64,000 bases of DNA from positions 5,270,001 to 5,334,000 of the forward strand of contig NZ_JAZHRT010000001.1 in NCBI RefSeq assembly GCF_036924535.1, written 5' to 3'. Below the pieces are notes generated by a model. That model saw nothing but the letters and a program-made list of their open reading frames with translations, was not told the DNA's origin and made no database searches. The stretch comes from Bradyrhizobium sp. AZCC 2262. Its GTDB lineage: Bacteria > Pseudomonadota > Alphaproteobacteria > Rhizobiales > Xanthobacteraceae. This document shows, piece after piece, positions 26,598-33,454 of this stretch. Made by a program: the position numbers and the translations under genes. Position 1 is the stretch's first letter. Each line of letters opens with the position of its first letter.

Positions 26598-26999
26598 TTA
26601 CACTTTGTGTTCGTCCAGTAGTCGGGCAACCATGGCAGCGCGCGACGTAACGCCGAGCTTTGCGAAGATTCGGCGTAGATGGGTACAGACTGTCCAAGAG
26701 CTGATTTTCAGAGCGGCTGCAATGGTCTTGTTATGATAACCCTTCGCGACCATGCCCGCAATTTCTCGTTCGCGCGAAGTTAGAGTATCCCGAGGCGAGG
26801 ACAACGATGCCGTCCTGACCAAAACATAATGAACTCCGTCCACGTTGAGATCCAAAATGATTTGCTCAGAATCCGGGTGCGAATGAACTTCGGACCTGTC
26901 GTCGACCGCGACTAGAGCAACGAGGCGACGCACCAGCTCATTGACGAGCTCTTGCTCTTTGTCTTGCCCCCAATCATTCTCGATGGCTGGTGCGACCAT
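26598..26999 (-). CDS. short LuxR-type transcriptional regulator
   Basis: A 133-residue protein. The ATG at 26999 is chosen because AGAGGAG lies about 6 bases before it; longer in-frame starts lack this. The C-terminus is a LuxR HTH: LTSREREIAGMVAKGYHNKT, then IAAALKISSWTVCTHLRRIF and AKLGVTSRAAMVARL. The 70 N-terminal residues are not a receiver domain (no Asp/Lys pattern) and may be a small sensing or dimerisation part. It is divergent from the precursor genes at 27316 across about 316 bases, so it is the natural candidate regulator of the peptide locus. Confidence 0.85.
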   Translation of the reverse strand: MVAPAIENDWGQDKEQELVNELVRRLVALVAVDDRSEVHSHPDSEQIILDLNVDGVHYVLVRTASLSSPRDTLTSREREIAGMVAKGYHNKTIAAALKISSWTVCTHLRRIFAKLGVTSRAAMVARLLDEHKV

Positions 27000-27315
27000 C
27001 ACCGACTCCTCTGCGGAAGAGAGGACAAAGAACGAAAGCGTTGTAAGACTTGAAGAGATAGACCGATCGAATGATTGCTCATCATTCTTCAAGCGCCGAT
27101 CGAACACGCGTTACCAAATCAAAGGTAAAGCCGACCAACCTTACGCTGCAACATCATGTCGTGCAACTGAGGTAGCTAATTTGGGCGACTGGCACAATTC
27201 TCTCCCTTAGCTCAAACTGCTTAAGGGCAGAGCCACATCCCAAGACCCACACTGGGTTCCCGGAAGCTAAGGTGTTCGTGCTAGCGGCCAAAAGGTTTCA
27301 AAAGGAGATATCACC
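27000..27315. promoter_or_regulatory. divergent LuxR/precursor control region
   Basis: A 316-base intergenic region between the LuxR gene and precursor 1. It holds a dyad at 27204-27227, a small inverted repeat ACCCA-CAC-TGGGT at 27243-27255, and the precursor ribosome-binding site AAAGGAG at 27301. Promoter boxes could not be assigned with confidence. Confidence 0.5.
27204..27227. promoter_or_regulatory. dyad CCCTTAGC-N7-GCTTAAGGG, candidate operator
   Basis: Near-perfect inverted repeat about 89 bases before precursor 1. A related half, CCCTTAGCTAACTG, lies at 30902-30915 upstream of precursor 3. Its placement fits a LuxR-type binding site, but this rests only on two occurrences. Confidence 0.4.
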
Positions 27316-27624
27316 ATGGCGGAGACCTTCAATTTTGATACCCTGCGCGGTTCAGGTACGCCGTTACTGGCCAAAATGGCTTTGGGAATGATCAGCCAGG
27401 ATTTGAGCAGCGATCCCAAAGCACGCGCTGCGTTCATTAGCGATCCTTCCGGCTTCATCAAATCCAACTATGGAACCGTTGCAGGAGCCAATGAAGAGGC
27501 GTTTTTTCAGGGCTTGGCCAAGATGTACGAGGACGGCAACTGCTGCGGAGGCGGTTGCGGTTGTGGCGGCGGCGGCCAAGGTTCCGGATGCACAGCCCGC
27601 CTGGGCATTCAGCAGCGTGAATAA
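27316..27624 (+). CDS. RiPP precursor-like peptide 1
   Basis: A 102-residue peptide with AAAGGAG 8 bases before the ATG. Residues 9-74 are a conserved leader (LRGSGTPLLAKMALGMIS ... SSDPKARAAF ... GLAKMYEDG). It is followed by a Cys/Gly tail GNCCGGGCGCGGGGQGSGC with cysteines at 76, 77, 81, 83 and 92, and a C-terminal ARLGIQQRE. The leader segment D-P-K-A-R-A-A-F-.-.-D-P-.-G-F-I recalls nitrile-hydratase-type leader peptides (inference). It sits 67 bases before precursor 2 and upstream of a radical SAM gene. No transporter or protease is visible. Confidence 0.85.
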   Translation: MAETFNFDTLRGSGTPLLAKMALGMISQDLSSDPKARAAFISDPSGFIKSNYGTVAGANEEAFFQGLAKMYEDGNCCGGGCGCGGGGQGSGCTARLGIQQRE

Positions 27625-27691
27625 CGCTGGCGGCGTCGTGCGAACAGCATCGTCCAATTGAAAAAGTTCGAGGCTAACGAAGAGGTCGGCC

Positions 27692-27964
27692 ATGGCTGAA
27701 GCTTATAGTAGTTTAGATACGCTACGCGGGTCAGGTACCCCCCTGCTGGCCAAGATGGCCCTGGGAATGATTAGCCAAGAGCTGAGCAGCGATCCCAAGG
27801 CACGGGCTGCATTCACCCGGGACCCGACTGGATTCATCAGGCAATATTACGGTTCTGCGGCCAGCCCCAACGAAGAGCAGTTTTTCCGAAGCTTGGCTAA
27901 GATTTACGAGAATGGCAATTGCTGCGGTGGCGGCTGCGGGTGCGGTCACAGCGCCGAAATGTAG
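27692..27964 (+). CDS. RiPP precursor-like peptide 2
   Basis: A 90-residue peptide with AGAGG 6 bases before the ATG. Its leader (residues 10-75) differs from peptide 1 at few positions (RDPTGFIRQYYGSAASPNEE in place of the peptide 1 version). The tail GNCCGGGCGCGHSAEM has cysteines at 77, 78, 82 and 84 and is shorter than in peptide 1. Shared N-terminus and variable Cys/Gly end is the usual form of RiPP leader and core. The cleavage site is not known; the sequence YENGNCC marks the leader/core border. The radical SAM gene follows about 126 bases later. Confidence 0.85.
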   Translation: MAEAYSSLDTLRGSGTPLLAKMALGMISQELSSDPKARAAFTRDPTGFIRQYYGSAASPNEEQFFRSLAKIYENGNCCGGGCGCGHSAEM

Positions 27965-28090
27965 CATGGGTCGGCGGAGGTCGTTGCCGGTCTAGCGAAA
28001 GGCACGCCTCGCTAGGCGCCGCAACCGTGACAGAACCTTCTGCCCTGCCAAAAGACGTACGTGTCGGTTCATGCTCAAGGGAGTTGTCCC

Positions 28091-29476
28091 ATGATCGTTT
28101 CCTATCAGGAACGCCGCGCATCGTTTGACCCGAGGACCCTTGCCTTCGAGCCAATCTCGACCATTGAGGAAGCGGCGGGGGTGGTCGACGCATTGCACCA
28201 CCTTTCCCCACAATTCGGTGACTTGGGGGCAGTCGGGCTGCCGGGGAGCGCAAAGTCGCGCCCTTGGAAACGTGGCCGCTGGCTCGACCGGCTGGTACTG
28301 AACGTCGCCAATTATTGCAATCTCGATTGCGTTTACTGTTATGCGCAGGGGGGAGACTATGGAGGCCCGCAGGAAAAGATGACTTTTGAGGTCGGTAGAA
28401 CGGCGTTCAAGCGGTTCTACGAGACCTACGACCAAATATCGCGGGTGATGTTCTTTGGCGGTGAACCACTGCTGAACGCGGATGTTATCGAACGCCTCTG
28501 CGAGTTCGGCTGGGCGACAGCCGATGAGCTTGGACGCATGCGGCCCGTCTACACAATGATTTCAAACGGGACGATCCTGACGCCCAAGATTATCGACCTC
28601 ATAAAGCGCTATGAAATAAAAATGACGGTTAGCCTCGATGGCCCACCGGAGATTAACGACAGACTTCGGATCGCGCGTTCGGGAAAACCCATAACGCAAC
28701 GTGTTGCGGAAAACATTCGCATTCTCAAAGAGGAGACCGGCCAGCCCGGCCAAATTGAGGGCACCTACACGCGACTCCACGTTGAGGAACGTGTCAGCGT
28801 CGCTGACGTCATGGACTATGTTCTCAATGAGCTGGGAATTCATCTGCTGCACATGCCGATCAACGTCTTGGGAAAATCAAACCGGCATGATCCACTGGCG
28901 GTACGACCGGAAGACTTCGACATCGTGAATTCATACTACGCAGCGGCGGTTATACGTTCCATCCGCGACGTTGTAACCAAACCCGTCGACAAGCTCTGCT
29001 TCCTGAGCGCGGTGGTCGAGATGGTGGACACGCTAGTCCACCCCGCGGAGCACCCGTCAATATTCATTTGCCCTGCAGGCAATGGTACCATTGCTGTCGA
29101 CTCCAATGGTACGGTTTATCCGTGCTTCATGTTCTACCGGAAATCGAAGTTCCGCCTTGGCTCGGTAACCCAACGCGGTGCGGAAGTCCTCGAAGATGCC
29201 GCGCAAAAGTCCTTTGTGGAAGGCCTGCGGCCCGAATCGATTCCAACCTTAGCGAGGTCGTGGGCTTGGCGCTTTCTCCAAGGCTGTGCCGGTGGAAACT
29301 ACTTTAAGAATGACGACCACGGCGTCGTCGCGGAGGACGAGGTCCGCTTCGTGGAAGCGATGGTCAGTGCGGCCGTCGTCGAGCTGGCGCACTTGAAATC
29401 CGACGAACTCCAATGGAAGTATCTTCCTATGGCCCTAAATCTGTTCAAACTCTACGTCGATGCACCAGGGGAATAA
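28091..29476 (+). CDS. radical SAM protein with auxiliary-cluster region, probable RiPP maturase
   Basis: A 461-residue protein. The ATG at 28091 has AGGGAG 7 bases upstream; a longer GTG start lacks one. Residues 76-83 carry the CxxxCxxC of radical SAM enzymes (NYCNLDCVYCYA), followed by FFGGEPLL (the GGE motif) and later SLDGPPEINDRLR. The C-terminus has Cys303, Cys327, Cys345 and Cys399, where C327-P-A-G...Y-P-C345 is the first part of the SPASM pattern (C-x12-G-x4-C). The later SPASM cysteines are missing, so this looks like a twitch-like single auxiliary cluster. Residues 1-65 lack a clear PqqD-type domain. The neighbouring precursors make peptide modification, perhaps thioether formation, likely (inference). 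Confidence 0.88.
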   Translation: MIVSYQERRASFDPRTLAFEPISTIEEAAGVVDALHHLSPQFGDLGAVGLPGSAKSRPWKRGRWLDRLVLNVANYCNLDCVYCYAQGGDYGGPQEKMTFEVGRTAFKRFYETYDQISRVMFFGGEPLLNADVIERLCEFGWATADELGRMRPVYTMISNGTILTPKIIDLIKRYEIKMTVSLDGPPEINDRLRIARSGKPITQRVAENIRILKEETGQPGQIEGTYTRLHVEERVSVADVMDYVLNELGIHLLHMPINVLGKSNRHDPLAVRPEDFDIVNSYYAAAVIRSIRDVVTKPVDKLCFLSAVVEMVDTLVHPAEHPSIFICPAGNGTIAVDSNGTVYPCFMFYRKSKFRLGSVTQRGAEVLEDAAQKSFVEGLRPESIPTLARSWAWRFLQGCAGGNYFKNDDHGVVAEDEVRFVEAMVSAAVVELAHLKSDELQWKYLPMALNLFKLYVDAPGE

Positions 29477-29540
29477 GGTTCTTCAACAGCTAGGAAAATC
29501 GGCGAGATTGCCGCAAGGGCTGCACGTAATTTGAGGACGC

Positions 29541-29891
29541 ATGGACGATTCAGAGCCTTCGAATTCAGACTTGGTGGAGCGGGCTGCCAAAGCGATCTGG
29601 AAATGGAGCAGGACTGGATTCGCCACAGTCGACGACGAGGTCTTCCAAAGACGCCTCGCTGTTTGCCTCGCCTGCCCCAATATGATGAAGGTACCAAAAC
29701 GACTTATCTACCGGGCCACGAGCAGTGGCGACGCTGACGCACGAATGTGCGTACTTTGCGGCTGCATCATCGCCCACAAGGCACGACTGGCTTCGGAAAC
29801 CTGCCCAGATCAGGATTCAAGCAACCCCGAATTGAACCGATGGGGCGAGAGGCTTGCACCCTTCCGCGAGCCGCCTGTTGCGAACGAATAA
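29541..29891 (+). CDS. small six-cysteine protein, putative metal-binding partner
   Basis: A 116-residue protein, with GAGG about 5 bases before the ATG. Residues 42-45 (CLAC), 70-75 (CVLCGC) and 88 (ETCP) give six cysteines in a C-x2-C ... C-x2-C-x-C ... C pattern, as in zinc-ribbon or small iron-sulphur proteins. The N-terminal 40 residues are helical. It starts 64 bases after the radical SAM stop on the same strand, so it probably belongs to the same operon and could assist the maturase or bind a cluster. I do not recognise a named family with certainty. Confidence 0.7.
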   Translation: MDDSEPSNSDLVERAAKAIWKWSRTGFATVDDEVFQRRLAVCLACPNMMKVPKRLIYRATSSGDADARMCVLCGCIIAHKARLASETCPDQDSSNPELNRWGERLAPFREPPVANE

Positions 29892-30425
29892 GCCGCGCGA
29901 TGTCGCGTCGCCCGGCGCTTAAGTTCCGGCAGCGGGGCCTGAATGCGGTCTACCGTTTCGATCGCGTTGACGCCTCATGGAGATGCAGGCTGTCGGTTGA
30001 ACCATTGCCGCCTAGCGGCCGTTGCGCGTCGACTGCTCGATGGTCGCGATCGAGTCGAGCAGGATCACCGCGCCGCTCGCAGATCTGACGACGAAGTCGC
30101 GGTATTCGCTGGGATAGCGCATCTGGTTCTTGGACCTCGGCGACGCCGTCGAGTACATCTGGCGGGCGGGCGACATTAGCGTGCGCTGTGTTCGTCGGTC
30201 TTCCTGGTTGGACACAGATCGCGGACCAGCTACGGACAAAAGACACGCTGTTGGTGCTGATTTCCAACGAACTGCCGTTACATCGCGCCTAACCCCCGCG
30301 CAAGTAGCATCGAGGCGGAAGCCCTGGAATCGCATTTCTTGCCGGGCAACACACCCGAACTCAACCCAAGGTCAAACATGTCGCATGTATCAGGCGGAAA
30401 CTGACGGCGGCGAGCTTTAAGAGCT
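29892..30425. other. gap with RND gene remains
   Basis: Apart from the RND fragment, this 534-base stretch has no supported gene. A short plus-strand frame near 30180-30290 (PGWTQIADQL) has no known relative. Its junk nature fits a rearranged flank of the peptide locus. Confidence 0.4.
29975..30128 (-). pseudogene. RND efflux pump fragment
   Basis: Minus-strand codons read EYRDFVVRSASGAVILLDSI and ATIEQSTRN, then a frameshift, then RRQWFNRQPA. This is the porter-domain pattern of RND transporters (Y-R-D-I-V-V-R-S-.-G-A-V-V-R-L-.-D-I-A), so the stretch is a piece of an RND gene with at least one frameshift. It separates precursor 3 from the rest of the peptide locus. Its presence suggests the third precursor was moved here by a rearrangement. 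Confidence 0.5.
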
Positions 30426-30689
30426 TCATGCGTTGCGTGAGCAGCAACACTGGTTCCCGCAACAGTTTCCGACCTCGTAAAATTTAGCCAGGCTTCGGAA
30501 AAACTGCTCTTCGTTGGGGCTGGCCGCAGAACCGTAATATTGCCTGATGAATCCAGTCGGGTCCCGGATGAATGCAGTCCGTGCCTTGGGATCGCTGCTC
30601 AGCTCTCGGCTAATCATTCCCAAGGCCATCTTGGCCAGCAGGCGGGTACCTGACCCGCGAAGAGCATCAATACTTAAATTATCGGCCAT
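30426..30689 (-). CDS. RiPP precursor-like peptide 3
   Basis: An 87-residue peptide on the opposite strand, with a strong GAGGAGGT site upstream. Its leader is almost the same as peptide 2 (SSDPKARTAF, IRDPTGFIRQYYGSAASPNE), but its tail is different: GNCCGNQCCCSRNA, with cysteines at 76, 77, 81, 82 and 83. The conserved leader and divergent end suggest that the same maturase processes it. It lies about 535 bases beyond the six-cysteine gene, on the far side of an RND fragment, and has its own upstream region. Confidence 0.83.
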   Translation of the reverse strand: MADNLSIDALRGSGTRLLAKMALGMISRELSSDPKARTAFIRDPTGFIRQYYGSAASPNEEQFFRSLAKFYEVGNCCGNQCCCSRNA

Positions 30690-31369
30690 AGTCTTACCTC
30701 CTCACCCAGAGCGCTGCGATTTCAGGCATCAGCCAACCATTATTGCAGCCGTTGCCGTTAGGGCGCGCCACAGCCGCGTATTGGGACCTGCACCGCGGAA
30801 AGCATATTCTTACTCACGCTGCTTTGTGTTGAGCCAACACCCCACGAAGTTTCCAATCGCACCAGATGCATTTCCAAGTATAACACTCTGAGAGTGTAAC
30901 GCCCTTAGCTAACTGTTTCAAGCGCGCCATCGGCTAGCGGGGGTGCGACCGGTTGAAGCGTCGTCCTTCCTCTGCATCTATAGCAGCGGGACCATTCGCC
31001 GACGTAATCGAGGTCATCGCCAAAGCCAGTTGTAGCAATCATTGGATAAGTCCGCGACAAGATCAGGCAGAGAGTGACCGAAAGGTACCGATGCATTGGT
31101 TTAGGTGGACTATGGCTCACCTGCGGACCTCCAGATCTTTAAGGAGCACCAGCGTCTTTTGACCAACAACGTGCTCATGTTGGGGATGAGGCACAGCGAC
31201 ATGGGTAACAACACCACCTTCGAGCTAACCCGTCAAAATCTCCGCACCAGGTTTTCCAGCACAGAGCATTGGGCTGTTGTCGGCAGAGGGCCGCGGTTGA
31301 TCCTGTACCCTCCTGGAAGCTCATGGGCGGCCGCGCCGAGCTAATAATGTCCGTCTACCACCGGTGCCG
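30690..31369. other. upstream region of precursor 3, no gene seen
   Basis: About 700 bases. Near 30883-30897 lies the inverted repeat ACACTCT-G-AGAGTGT, followed by CCCTTAGCTAACTG at 30902, which resembles the dyad before precursor 1. These could control precursor 3 from far upstream. Frames here show no domains. Confidence 0.4.
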
Positions 31370-31405
31370 GTAGGATGGGTGGGGCGCAACGATACCCATT
31401 CTACG
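31370..31405. repeat. REP class A, single copy
   Basis: GTAGGATGGGTGGGGCGCAA followed by CGATACCCATTCTACG; the ends pair to form a hairpin. Same class as the elements around the broken RAYT at 42.9-43.5 kb. Confidence 0.75.
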
Positions 31406-31408
31406 AAC

Positions 31409-32362
31409 CTACGAAATTGGCTTCAGTCCCGCCTCGATCGCAGCCCTTCGCGGTTCCAGAAACGGCGGCAGCGCCAGTTTCTCACCCAGCGTCTCCATCG
31501 GCTCATCCGTCGCAAAGCCTGGTCCATCCGTCGCGATCTCGAACAAAATGCCATTGGGCTCGCGGAAATAGAGGCTGCGGAAATAGAAGCGGTCGATCTC
31601 GCCGCTGTTGGGGACGCGGAGCTCGTTCAGGCGCTGGGTCCAGGCGTGATACTGCGCTTCGTCCGGCGTGCGGAACGCGACGTGGTGGACGCCGCCGGCG
31701 CCTTGGCGCGCGACGGGCGAATCCTTGTCTTCGAGCACGTGCAGTTCGGCGGCGGGGCTACTCTCTCCCCCACCCTCGCCCATTGCGAACACATGAATCG
31801 GCGCACCGTGAGCCACATAGTCGCGCACGCGGCGCATGTTCATGACCTCGGTCAGCACGTACGCCGTCCGCGACAGCTCGTGCACGGTCAGCACGATCGG
31901 GCCGAGGCCGCGGATCTGGTGCTCTGCCGGAACCGGGCTGCGCTCCCATGGCGAGGCCGCGCCCTCGCCGCCATCGTCGATCAGCACCAGGCGCTGGCCC
32001 TCGCCGTCCTCGAACGGCAGCGTCAGCCGGCCGTCGACCTCGACGATATCCCGGATCGCGGCGCCGGCCTGTTTCAGGCGATCCCGCCAGTAGCCGAGGG
32101 TCTTTTCGCCCGCAACGCGCAGGCCGGTGCGCGAGATCGAATTGGTTCCGCGCCGTTCGGGGGCTGCCGGGAAATCGAAGAAGGTAAGATCGGTGCCGGG
32201 ATTGGCTTTGCCGTCGGCGTAGAACAGGTGATAGGCGCTGACGTCGTCCTGGTTGACGGTCTTCTTGACCAGCCGCATGCCAAGCAGGCCGGTGTAGAAG
32301 GCCAGATTATCCCGGGGTTTCGCCGAGACCGCGGTCAGATGATGAATTCCGCCTAGCTGCAT
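31409..32362 (-). CDS. VOC-superfamily ring-cleaving dioxygenase-like protein
   Basis: A 317-residue two-module vicinal-oxygen-chelate protein. The N-terminal module starts [10 protein letters not shown] and has [19 protein letters not shown]. The C-terminal module has [13 protein letters not shown], and the metal Glu lies in [12 protein letters not shown]; together these give the His/His/Glu metal triad. It resembles the MhqO/PcpA hydroquinone-type dioxygenase group, which opens aromatic rings with ferrous iron. It lies between REP elements and divergent from the enoyl-CoA hydratase. A quinone-related substrate is plausible but unproven. Confidence 0.85.
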   Translation of the reverse strand: MQLGGIHHLTAVSAKPRDNLAFYTGLLGMRLVKKTVNQDDVSAYHLFYADGKANPGTDLTFFDFPAAPERRGTNSISRTGLRVAGEKTLGYWRDRLKQAGAAIRDIVEVDGRLTLPFEDGEGQRLVLIDDGGEGAASPWERSPVPAEHQIRGLGPIVLTVHELSRTAYVLTEVMNMRRVRDYVAHGAPIHVFAMGEGGGESSPAAELHVLEDKDSPVARQGAGGVHHVAFRTPDEAQYHAWTQRLNELRVPNSGEIDRFYFRSLYFREPNGILFEIATDGPGFATDEPMETLGEKLALPPFLEPRRAAIEAGLKPIS

Positions 32363-32492
32363 TGCGTTATCCTCGTACTACCTTGGGAGGAAAAATCGGC
32401 CGAAACAGTTTGGTCCCTTGCCGGATCATGTAGGATGTGGCCGGATAATTGGCCAGCGGCACCGTTGCCGGCTGCGATCCAGGAACAGGTTG

Positions 32493-33257
32493 ATGACCGG
32501 GCACCTCATAGTATCCGACGAAGACGCGACGCGCGTGATCAAGCTGCGGCGGCCCGAGAAAAAGAACGCATTCACCCAGGACATGTATCGCGGGATGAGC
32601 GATGCGATCGACAAGGCGCAGAACAATCCAGATATTCGCTGCATCATCATCACAGGCGGCTCGGGCGTGTTCACCGCCGGCAACGATCTCGAGGATTTTC
32701 TCAAGGAGAGTACCACGAATACCGACGTGCCACGCGGCGCCTCCAACGCCGTAAAGCTGCTTTATTCGCTGGCGCATAACGTCAAGCCGATCATCGCCGC
32801 CGTCGACGGCGTCGCGATCGGCATCGGCACCACGATGCTGTTCCATTGCGACTATGTGCTGGCCAGCACGACCGCCACCTTTTCGACGCCGTTCATCAAT
32901 CTCGGACTGGTGCCGGAGGGCGCCTCCAGCCTGTTGATGCCGCGCACCATGGGTCACCAGCGCGCCTTCGCCATGCTGGTGATGGGGCGCAAGTTTTCTG
33001 CCGAGGAGGCGCGCGAGGCCGGCTTCGTCAACGTGGTGGTGGCCCCCGGGCACACCGAAGCCGAGGCGCGCAAGGTGGCCCGCGAGATTTGCGCGCTGCC
33101 GGCCGAAGCCGTCGCGATCTCGCGCAAATTGCTCAGACTGCCGCCGGAGGACATGACGCGCCGGATCGACCAGGAAGGCCACCTGTTCGGCGAACGGTTG
33201 CACTCCAAGGAAGCAGTCGCCGCGTTCGAGGCGTTCTTTGCGCGGAAGAAGGGGTAG
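32493..33257 (+). CDS. enoyl-CoA hydratase/isomerase family protein
   Basis: A 254-residue crotonase. The ATG at 32493 (MTGHLIVSDEDATRVIKLRR) is chosen; upstream frame is not family sequence. The motif LRRPEKKNAFTQDMY, the oxyanion hole in GSGVFTAGNDLEDF and KPIIAAVDGVAIGIG, and the C-terminal ISRKLLR are typical. It would hydrate or isomerise enoyl-CoA in fatty-acid or related degradation. Its broken relative lies at 12793. The gene is followed by a strong palindrome at 33264 that may end its transcript. Confidence 0.9.
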   Translation: MTGHLIVSDEDATRVIKLRRPEKKNAFTQDMYRGMSDAIDKAQNNPDIRCIIITGGSGVFTAGNDLEDFLKESTTNTDVPRGASNAVKLLYSLAHNVKPIIAAVDGVAIGIGTTMLFHCDYVLASTTATFSTPFINLGLVPEGASSLLMPRTMGHQRAFAMLVMGRKFSAEEAREAGFVNVVVAPGHTEAEARKVAREICALPAEAVAISRKLLRLPPEDMTRRIDQEGHLFGERLHSKEAVAAFEAFFARKKG

Positions 33258-33263
33258 CCCAAC

Positions 33264-33346
33264 CGTCATTGCGAGCGCAGCGAAGCAATCCATCGCGCCA
33301 CATCAAGAAAGAATGGATTGCTTCGTCGCTTCGCTCCTCGCAATGA
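33264..33346. repeat. large inverted repeat after enoyl-CoA hydratase
   Basis: CGTCATTGCGAGCGCAGCGA begins it, and CGCTCCTCGCAATGACG ends it; the arms (about 30 bases) are nearly perfect. It is a rhizobial-type palindrome placed just after the gene and could work as a terminator. Confidence 0.75.
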
Positions 33347-33362
33347 CGCTGAAACATGAATC

Positions 33363-33441
33363 GTAGCCCGGATGAGCGCAGCGACATCCGGGGTTTTCAA
33401 CTCCCTCCGGTCCCGCATGTCGCTGCGCTCATGCGGGCTAC
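33363..33441. repeat. REP class B, inverted pair
   Basis: GTAGCCCGGATGAGCGCAGC at 33363 and its inverted form CGCTGCGCTCATGCGGGCTA at 33421. The same class flanks the intact RAYT gene at 45.2-45.9 kb. It overlaps the region just before the nucleotidase start. Confidence 0.8.
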
Positions 33442-33454
33442 CATGTCGGTATCC

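Noticed and set aside
27188..27206. TGGCAC as a possible sigma-54 promoter before precursor 1
   Set aside because: The -12 element (GC at the required spacing) is missing.
30905..31344. Short frames upstream of precursor 3 as further cluster genes
   Set aside because: They lack the leader, ribosome-binding sites and any recognised domain, so no transporter or protease could be added to the peptide locus.
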